A stretch of DNA of 64,000 nucleotides from JBEIQE01 sp040376705 (GTDB lineage: Bacteria > Pseudomonadota > Alphaproteobacteria > UBA2400), in assembly GCA_040376705.1 (NCBI GenBank), contig JBEIQE010000003.1:87773-151772 (forward strand), written 5' to 3'. The translations under genes and the position numbers were made by a program. A model generated the notes under the pieces. That model was not told the origin of the DNA and did no database searches. It saw only the letters and a list, made by a program, of their open reading frames with translations. This document shows positions 58,794-64,000 of this stretch, piece by piece (the stretch's first letter is position 1; every line of letters begins with the position of its first letter).

Positions 58794-59537
58794 ATGTCCG
58801 CCACTGCAACGCCTACACCCGCCACCATGATCGATTCAGCGCAGCTCGGCACTAATGCCGTGCATGACGTATCGTCGCTTGGCCTGTTCCTGCAGGCCGA
58901 TATCGTGGTGCAGACAGTGATGATCGCACTGCTGCTGGCCAGCATCTGGTGCTGGACCGTGGTGTTCGAGAAGGCGTGGCGCCTCAAGCAGCTGCGCGCC
59001 AAGGCCGACAAGTTCGAGGATGATTTCTGGAATGAAGCATCGCTCGATGGCCTGTACGACCGCGTAGGTGCAAATCCTAGTGACCCCATGGCCGCCACCT
59101 TTGCCGCCGGCATGAAGGAATGGCGCGCGTCAACCACCGGTTCGCGCGGCATTACGCTGGGTCTTAAAGAGCGGGTTGAGCGCGTGATGAACATCACCAT
59201 CGGCCGCGAGATGCAGGAAATCGAGAAAGACATGAACTTCCTCGCCACCCTCGGTTCGGCAGCGCCCTTCATCGGTCTGTTTGGTACCGTCTGGGGCATC
59301 ATGAACAGCTTTACCGCCATCGCCGGTACCAAAGACACCAGCCTTGCCGTTGTGGCCCCCGGTATTGCCGAGGCGCTATTCGCTACCGCGATTGGCCTTG
59401 TAGCCGCTATTCCGGCAGTTGTGGCCTATAACAAGTTCGCCACTGAAATCGGCCGTTATGGCCAGCGCCTTGAAGACTTTGCTGATCAGTTCTCCACCAT
59501 CCTCTCGCGTCGTCTCGACGAACGCGCCGCAGCCTAA
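58794..59537 (+). CDS. tolQ: Tol-Pal system proton channel TolQ
   Basis: TolQ forms the inner-membrane motor with TolR. The 247-residue protein has TM1 near 35-55 and the TM2-TM3 hairpin near 150-215, where FLATLGSAAPFIGLFGTVWG and FATAIGLVAAIPAVVAYN are the conserved motor motifs. The gene is 112 bases after ybgC, so it may have its own promoter, and is followed by tolR after 11 bases. Confidence 0.95.
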   Translation: MSATATPTPATMIDSAQLGTNAVHDVSSLGLFLQADIVVQTVMIALLLASIWCWTVVFEKAWRLKQLRAKADKFEDDFWNEASLDGLYDRVGANPSDPMAATFAAGMKEWRASTTGSRGITLGLKERVERVMNITIGREMQEIEKDMNFLATLGSAAPFIGLFGTVWGIMNSFTAIAGTKDTSLAVVAPGIAEALFATAIGLVAAIPAVVAYNKFATEIGRYGQRLEDFADQFSTILSRRLDERAAA

Positions 59538-59548
59538 GGAGTTTCATC

Positions 59549-59989
59549 ATGGCCATGGGCGGACGCGGCGGCGGTAAGCGCGGCAAGAACGGGCGTTATA
59601 TGCCGGTTGCCGAAATCAACGTGACCCCCATGGTCGACGTGATGCTGGTGCTGCTCGTTATTTTCATGGTGGCAGCGCCGATGCTTACAGTTGGCGTGCC
59701 GGTTGACCTGCCACGCACCAATGCCCCGGTAGTGCCGAACCAGACGACACCGGTTGAAATTACCGTGCAGAAGGATGGCACTGTGTTTGTGCAGGAGCAG
59801 CAGGTGAGCGTCGATAACCTCGTGCCGCTGCTTATGGCTGTAACCGAGAGTAATCCCGATACCCGCATTTATGTGCGTGGTGATGGCAACCTGACCTATG
59901 CGCAAATCATGACCGTGATGGGCAACATCACCTCGGCAGGCTTCAAGAAGGTGGCGCTGGTGGCCCTGCCGTCTGTAGGCGGGCGATAA
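59549..59989 (+). CDS. tolR: Tol-Pal system proton channel TolR
   Basis: The 146-residue TolR has one N-terminal membrane helix with the proton-carrying Asp in INVTPMVDVMLVLLVIFMV near residue 31, and a periplasmic domain ending in MGNITSAGFKKVALVALP. It is a short ExbD/TolR type. It is followed directly by tolA. The Gly/Arg-rich start (MGGRGGGKRGKNGR) is typical. Confidence 0.95.
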   Translation: MAMGGRGGGKRGKNGRYMPVAEINVTPMVDVMLVLLVIFMVAAPMLTVGVPVDLPRTNAPVVPNQTTPVEITVQKDGTVFVQEQQVSVDNLVPLLMAVTESNPDTRIYVRGDGNLTYAQIMTVMGNITSAGFKKVALVALPSVGGR

Positions 59990-60838
59990 ATGCGTAAGGG
60001 ATTAAAAGAATCCCTCTTTTTGCACGTCGCGGTTATCCTCGTCGTGATTTTCGGCCTGCCGCATTTTCCCAGAGATGAGTATCTGGTCGCCGCGCCGATT
60101 GCAGTTGAGGTGGTCTCGCCTGATCAGGTGAGCTCGGCCCCCCCGCGCCAGCATACGCCGCAGGCTCAGCCCACACCGCCCAAGCCGCCGGAGCCGACCC
60201 CGCCACCACCTCCACCGCCGCCCCCTCCGCCACCACCACCGCCCGAGCCGGATGATGTGCCATCGCCTGAGCCGCCAAAACCGGTTCAGCCCGAGCCGCC
60301 CAAGCCGCAGGAGCAGGCGCAGGTTACGCCGCCCAAACCCCCGCGCGCTCGCCCGCCGGTGCCTGCTGCCCAGCGCACGCCGCCGCGCCCTGAGCCTGAG
60401 CGCCCGCGTCCGCAGAATAACCAGTTCGCCAATCTGCTTAACGACCTCTCGAAGGAGCCGGACAACCAGCCCGCGCAGGAAGGCTCGCCGGATAGCCCGG
60501 TTGAGCAGCCCGCCAATATCTCGAGCGTATTGAACGCCGGCGAGCTGGATGCCGTACGGAACCAAGTGATGGGCTGCTGGTTAGAGCCTATGGGCCTGCG
60601 CGAAGGTGAGCGCATGGTGGTTGAGGTCAAGGTTGAGGTTAACCCTGACCGCACCGTCAAGTCGGCGGTGGTGGTCGACAAGGCCCGTATGGGTACCGAC
60701 CCGTTCTATCGCACGCTGGCGGAGAGCGCGGTCCGTGCTATGTATCATTCCCAGTGCGGCACGCTAAAACTGCCGCCTGACAAGTATTCAACGTGGCGGA
60801 CCATTACCTTCCGCTTTTCACCTGAGGGGATTATCTGA
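59990..60838 (+). CDS. tolA: Tol-Pal system protein TolA with a 15-proline run
   Basis: TolA links the TolQR motor to outer-membrane partners. The 282 residues start with a basic end and one membrane helix (MRKGLKESLFLHVAVILVVI), continue with a Pro-rich linker in place of the Ala/Lys helix of E. coli, and end in a TonB-like domain with GCWLEPMGLREGERMVVEVK. The linker has 15 consecutive prolines near residue 65. TGATG overlap with tolB. Confidence 0.9.
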   Translation: MRKGLKESLFLHVAVILVVIFGLPHFPRDEYLVAAPIAVEVVSPDQVSSAPPRQHTPQAQPTPPKPPEPTPPPPPPPPPPPPPPPEPDDVPSPEPPKPVQPEPPKPQEQAQVTPPKPPRARPPVPAAQRTPPRPEPERPRPQNNQFANLLNDLSKEPDNQPAQEGSPDSPVEQPANISSVLNAGELDAVRNQVMGCWLEPMGLREGERMVVEVKVEVNPDRTVKSAVVVDKARMGTDPFYRTLAESAVRAMYHSQCGTLKLPPDKYSTWRTITFRFSPEGII

Positions 60839-62157
60839 TGATCCGTTTTCTGCTTGCTCTGGTTCTGTTTGCTGTTGTGCCACTCATGCCAGCACGAGCT
60901 GACCTGATTATCGATATCAATCAGGGTACCGCCGAGCCGATGCCGATTGCGATTACCGCTTTCTTTGGTGCTGGCTCCGAAGAGGGCAGGGTCGGGCGTG
61001 ATATTGCCCGCGTTGTATCTGCCGATCTCGAGCGCTCGGGCCTGTTCCGCCCGCTCGACCCGCGCTCGTTCCTGCAGACCGCGCAGGAAGCCGCAGTCAT
61101 GCCCCGCTTCCCGGATTGGCGCGCGATTAACGCCAATGCGCTGGTCACCGGCACTGTTACCGCGCAGTCAGACGGCCGCCTCAAGGTTGAGTTCCGTTTG
61201 TGGGATGTTTACGCCGCGCAGCAGCTGGTCGGCCTCTCGTTCCAGACCACGGGCGATAACTGGCGCCGTATTGCTCACATCATCGCCGATGCGATTTACA
61301 AGCGTATTACCGGCGAAGAAGGCTACTTCGATACACGTATTGTATATGTGGCCGAAAGCGGTGCGATGAACCGCCGCGTCAAGCGCCTGTCGATCATGGA
61401 TCAGGATGGCGAAAACCATGCCTACCTCACCGATGGTCGCGTACTGGTGCTCACCCCGCGCTTCAGCCCCACTGCGCACCAGATTACCTATCTGGCCTAT
61501 TACAATAACAAGCCGCGCGTCTATCTGTTCGATGTGGACAGCGGCCGTCAGGAAATTCTGGGTGACTTCCCCGGCATGACCTTCGCCCCGCGCTTCTCGC
61601 CCGATGGCAACAAGGTCATCATGAGCATGGCGCAGGATGGCAACTCGGACATCTACAGCATGGACCTGCGCACCCGCCGCTCCACCCGCCTGACTACCGA
61701 TGGCTCGATTGAAACCGCGCCGTCCTATGCACCGGATGGCCAGCGTATTGCGTTTGAATCTGACCGCTCGGGTAGCCAGCAGATCTACGTCATGAATGGC
61801 GATGGCTCGGGCGCGCAGCGTATCAGCTTCGGTCAGGGCCGTTATGCCTCGCCGGTGTGGTCACCGCGCGGCGATCTCATTGCCTTCACCAAAATCCTTG
61901 GTGGTGTGTTCTACATCGGTGTCATGCGTCCTGATGGTTCGGGCGAACGTCTGCTCTCGCAAGGCTATCTGGTGGATGGTGCCACCTGGGCGCCTAACGG
62001 CCGCGTAGTGATTTTCTATCGCGAAAGCCCGCAGGGTGCTGGCGGTAACGACCGTAACCCACGCCTCTACTCAATCGACCTTACAGGCCGTAACGAGCGC
62101 ATGATTACAACCCCAGGCGATGCGTCCGACCCTGCCTGGTCGCCGCTGATCCCGTAA
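60838..62157 (+). CDS. tolB: Tol-Pal system periplasmic protein TolB
   Basis: TolB is a periplasmic beta-propeller that binds Pal and TolA. The 439 residues have a signal peptide (MIRFLLALVLFAVVPLMPAR), an N-terminal alpha/beta domain with GLFRPLDPRSFLQ, and propeller blades such as FSPDGNKVIMSMAQDGNSDI and YAPDGQRIAFESDRSGSQQI. It is the last core gene of the tol unit here; pal does not follow. Confidence 0.96.
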   Translation: MIRFLLALVLFAVVPLMPARADLIIDINQGTAEPMPIAITAFFGAGSEEGRVGRDIARVVSADLERSGLFRPLDPRSFLQTAQEAAVMPRFPDWRAINANALVTGTVTAQSDGRLKVEFRLWDVYAAQQLVGLSFQTTGDNWRRIAHIIADAIYKRITGEEGYFDTRIVYVAESGAMNRRVKRLSIMDQDGENHAYLTDGRVLVLTPRFSPTAHQITYLAYYNNKPRVYLFDVDSGRQEILGDFPGMTFAPRFSPDGNKVIMSMAQDGNSDIYSMDLRTRRSTRLTTDGSIETAPSYAPDGQRIAFESDRSGSQQIYVMNGDGSGAQRISFGQGRYASPVWSPRGDLIAFTKILGGVFYIGVMRPDGSGERLLSQGYLVDGATWAPNGRVVIFYRESPQGAGGNDRNPRLYSIDLTGRNERMITTPGDASDPAWSPLIP

Positions 62158-62159
62158 AG

Positions 62160-62576
62160 ATGCTCTCTCAATTCATCCGCAAAATAGCCTCCTTCCCTTT
62201 AACCAGGGCGGGAGGCTTTCTTTTTCTGATGTTATTGTTAGTCCTGATTTTCTCGGGGCATCTGCCTGAATTCCTGATCTACAGCCTCATGGTCGTTCTT
62301 GTTATTTACCTACCTATCTATTTCATTTTTGTGGAGTTGCCGTATCGAGCTGCCAAGCACATCTCTGCCCCTATAGAGCGCGTGCCGGTTTATTCGCGTG
62401 AAACCGGCGAGTTGCTGGATGAGGCCGGACATCAAGAAATAGAAGAGCGCTTCAGGCAGTCTGCGCGTAACCGCCAGTTCTGGCTGCTCTGTTGGGTTGA
62501 CAGGTATTTATTTGAACTGCTGGTTTTAGCTGTCATTGTGCTTATTGCCGCCAACTGGCTGGCAGTTTTAGGGTAG
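62160..62576 (+). CDS. Small membrane protein after tolB
   Basis: The 138 residues start three bases after tolB. Two hydrophobic segments at about 17-30 and 40-58 and one near 115-135 are seen, with a hydrophilic loop containing PVYSRETGELLDEAGHQEIE. It is located where pal would be expected, but it has no lipobox or OmpA-like domain, so it is not Pal. No family recognised. Confidence 0.6.
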   Translation: MLSQFIRKIASFPLTRAGGFLFLMLLLVLIFSGHLPEFLIYSLMVVLVIYLPIYFIFVELPYRAAKHISAPIERVPVYSRETGELLDEAGHQEIEERFRQSARNRQFWLLCWVDRYLFELLVLAVIVLIAANWLAVLG

Positions 62577-62582
62577 GGGCAT

Positions 62583-62801
62583 TTGGGCGGTATTATCTTC
62601 GCACTCGTGATTGCAGGTTTTTTGCTTACTGGCGCACGTTCATTAGCGGCAGTTGCAACTCTTGTTATTGCCTCTGCCTACTACTTCATTCCGGCAGATG
62701 ATTACGGCCCCGAAATCGCGCTGTTGTTGTTTGGCGTGGCTGCTCTTATATTGCTGGTGCGGTTGCTGCTGAAGGCCATCGCGTTGAGGGCTAAAAAATG
62801 A
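62583..62801 (+). CDS. Small membrane protein, TTG start
   Basis: The 72 residues have no ATG near the start; TTG 62583 is preceded by TAGGGG. Two to three hydrophobic segments fill the protein, and its end (LLLKAIALRAKK) is basic. It overlaps the next gene by four bases (ATGA), which supports it as a real coding region. No family recognised. Confidence 0.5.
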   Translation: MGGIIFALVIAGFLLTGARSLAAVATLVIASAYYFIPADDYGPEIALLLFGVAALILLVRLLLKAIALRAKK

Positions 62802-63262
62802 AACCGGTTTACGCACTTGAGCCACTCCCCAAATCCATTTTCCTGGCAGGCCCCACGCCGCGCGATGAAGTGACCAAAAGCTGGCGACCCGAAGCTCTGG
62901 CGCTGCTTAAAGAACTTGGCTTCGATGGGCATGTGTATGTGCCCGAGCAGGCCGACTGGGCCAAGCACGATCATTACGATAATCAGGTGACATGGGAGTG
63001 GGAGGCGCTCTCCATCTCAACCGTGGCCGTATTCTGGGTGCCGCGCGAGCTCAAGGCCATGCCGGCTTTTACCACCAATATTGAGTTTGGGCTGATGATT
63101 GCCTCAGGCAAATGCCTCTTGGGCTACCCCGAGGATGCCCCCAAGATGCGTTATCTGGGCCACTTGGCCGAGCGGTATGGTACACAGGTTTATCATACCT
63201 TGCCGGATATTCTGCAGGCAGCGATTGAGAAAGCCAAACAGCCTTACGCCATTAAATCATAA
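62798..63262 (+). CDS. Nucleoside 2-deoxyribosyltransferase-like protein
   Basis: The 154-residue protein resembles the Nuc_deoxyri_tr2-type family. IFLAGPTPRDEVTKSWRPEA near residue 14 gives the GxTPR-like start, VTWEWEALSISTVAVFWVPR near residue 68 carries the acidic residue, and NIEFGLMIASGK gives the catalytic Glu motif (the family has FE-G or E-G near here). It is coupled to the preceding small membrane gene. Substrate specificity cannot be told. Confidence 0.7.
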   Translation: MKPVYALEPLPKSIFLAGPTPRDEVTKSWRPEALALLKELGFDGHVYVPEQADWAKHDHYDNQVTWEWEALSISTVAVFWVPRELKAMPAFTTNIEFGLMIASGKCLLGYPEDAPKMRYLGHLAERYGTQVYHTLPDILQAAIEKAKQPYAIKS

Positions 63263-63845
63263 CGGCCAAGAGGCGTGGTTCGGTTTTCATATTCAGGCTG
63301 GGGCCTGAGTGCTTGATGCCGTGATCCCAGATATTGAAGCTTTGCTGCGGCATCATCTGCCAGGCATCTGTATTGCGCTCATCCGGCAGCCAGCAGGTGG
63401 CAGGCCCGCGCAGGGTAATGATGGCGGTTTTATCGCGGTGCCAGTTAAAGCGCGGCACGTAATTGCCAATCTCGAGTGAGAAGACGGTGGCCTGCTCGTT
63501 AAACCGCGCCAGTTTGATGGCGTTAAACGCCTCATGCGCTTCAACCAGCGTTTCAATAAACGACTGCCGACCGGGTAGTTTGGGCAATCCATCCTGCAGC
63601 AGGCTTTCAACCCGCTGCGCGGTCAGCTCACCCGCGCGGTCGTGAATGGTCAGGTTATGCGAGAACAGGTTGGGGGTGCGTGCTGTGGCTTTGCCGCTAT
63701 AGGCCAAGTCAAGGTTGGCAACATAAGCCAGCGCTGCGGGCGTAAAGGGTAGGGGAGATGTCATAAAGCCGGTATGTTCACCCACATAGTCGCGCAGCTC
63801 AGCCAAGCTGTTAAAACGCGCGGCAACAGGGCTTAGTGGCTGCAT
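63252..63845 (-). CDS. DUF1826-like protein
   Basis: ATG 63845 has TAGGAGTGTTC on the minus strand; a longer frame to 63890 is less likely. The 197 residues include NWHRDKTAIITLRGPATCWL near residue 146, close to the DUF1826 pattern (HxD-type strand followed by GPxTxWLP), which suggests a cupin-like fold. No operon partner is seen; it converges with the deoxyribosyltransferase-like gene. Function unknown. The 155 bases after it (to the window edge) hold no gene that I can support. Confidence 0.6.
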   Translation of the reverse strand: MQPLSPVAARFNSLAELRDYVGEHTGFMTSPLPFTPAALAYVANLDLAYSGKATARTPNLFSHNLTIHDRAGELTAQRVESLLQDGLPKLPGRQSFIETLVEAHEAFNAIKLARFNEQATVFSLEIGNYVPRFNWHRDKTAIITLRGPATCWLPDERNTDAWQMMPQQSFNIWDHGIKHSGPSLNMKTEPRLLAVMI

Positions 63846-64000
63846 GAACACTCCTATGGTGATAGTGCCTATATGGGCGGTAGGGCTCAAGAGTTATCAA
63901 AAAACTGTCAAAACCCCGTAACGTAAATTGTTGCAAAAAAGCAACTTCAGGGGGGAGTCTTTGTATTGTATGGCCGATTCAAGGGGCGGGACAAAATAGC

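Noticed and set aside
60002..60565. Arg/Trp/Gly-rich 187-codon frame antisense to tolA
   Set aside because: It mirrors the proline codons of tolA; it has no ribosome binding site or plausible fold.
62160..62576. pal (peptidoglycan-associated lipoprotein)
   Set aside because: The position fits, but there is no lipobox, no OmpA-like domain and several membrane segments instead.

Overview
The window is a gene-dense stretch of an alphaproteobacterial chromosome of moderately high GC (I judge about 55-60 % by eye). The evidence is the sdhA-sdhB, sucCD, sucAB and lpd block, a split F1 ATP synthase operon (atpHAGD...C) next to priA and tal, xerC with a DUF484 gene, zapA followed by 6S RNA and a 5-formyltetrahydrofolate cyclo-ligase gene, yebC-ruvCAB and ybgC-tolQRAB, plus a DUF2336 protein and CtrA-like TTAA-N7-TTAA boxes. 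The lineage is probably deep-branching (Micavibrionales- or Rhodospirillales-like), but the window does not fix the order. I saw no rRNA, tRNA, CRISPR array, insertion sequence or prophage.

Region by region. 1-7.3 kb: end of sdhA, an AT-rich membrane gene, sdhB, two tandem HAD-like genes, two tandem zinc-metallopeptidase-like genes on the minus strand, a YbjQ-like gene and zapE. 7.3-13.3 kb: lineage-specific genes (DUF2336, an APH-like kinase, a GT39-like membrane protein, several unknowns). 13.4-27.9 kb: TCA-cycle block sucC-sucD, small unknown genes, sucA-(unknown)-sucB, a HIT protein, a 728-residue Ala-rich protein, a degenerate endonuclease/exonuclease/phosphatase-fold protein and lpd. 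28-34.8 kb: HD-domain protein, xerC, DUF484, tal, priA, a 23-residue Lys/Ala peptide and a second APH-like kinase. 35.4-44.1 kb: atpHAGD, then five unknown genes with copied terminators, then atpC and a ferritin-like protein. 44.3-50.1 kb: a chemotaxis receptor, an unknown, transketolase and a cluster of very short proteins. 50.3-54.7 kb: a coiled-coil gene, zapA, 6S RNA, the cyclo-ligase gene, a two-repeat unknown, a PRAI-like protein and yebC. 54.7-64 kb: an outer-membrane protein, ruvC-(membrane ORF)-ruvA-ruvB, ybgC-tolQRAB with no pal following, small membrane genes, a deoxyribosyltransferase-like gene and a DUF1826-like gene.

The core genes form a coherent energy and envelope set: succinate dehydrogenase, succinyl-CoA synthetase and the 2-oxoglutarate dehydrogenase complex feed the respiratory chain; F1 makes ATP; Tal and transketolase serve the pentose phosphate pathway; PriA, RuvABC and XerC maintain the chromosome; ZapA, ZapE and Tol-YbgC act in division and envelope constriction. 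Among them lie about thirty unrecognised genes. The most striking signals are CtrA-like boxes in front of four orphan genes, orphan genes pushed into conserved operons (sdhAB, sucAB, atpDC, ruvCA), a duplicated terminator cassette between atpD and atpC, and a sharp codon-usage change within priA.
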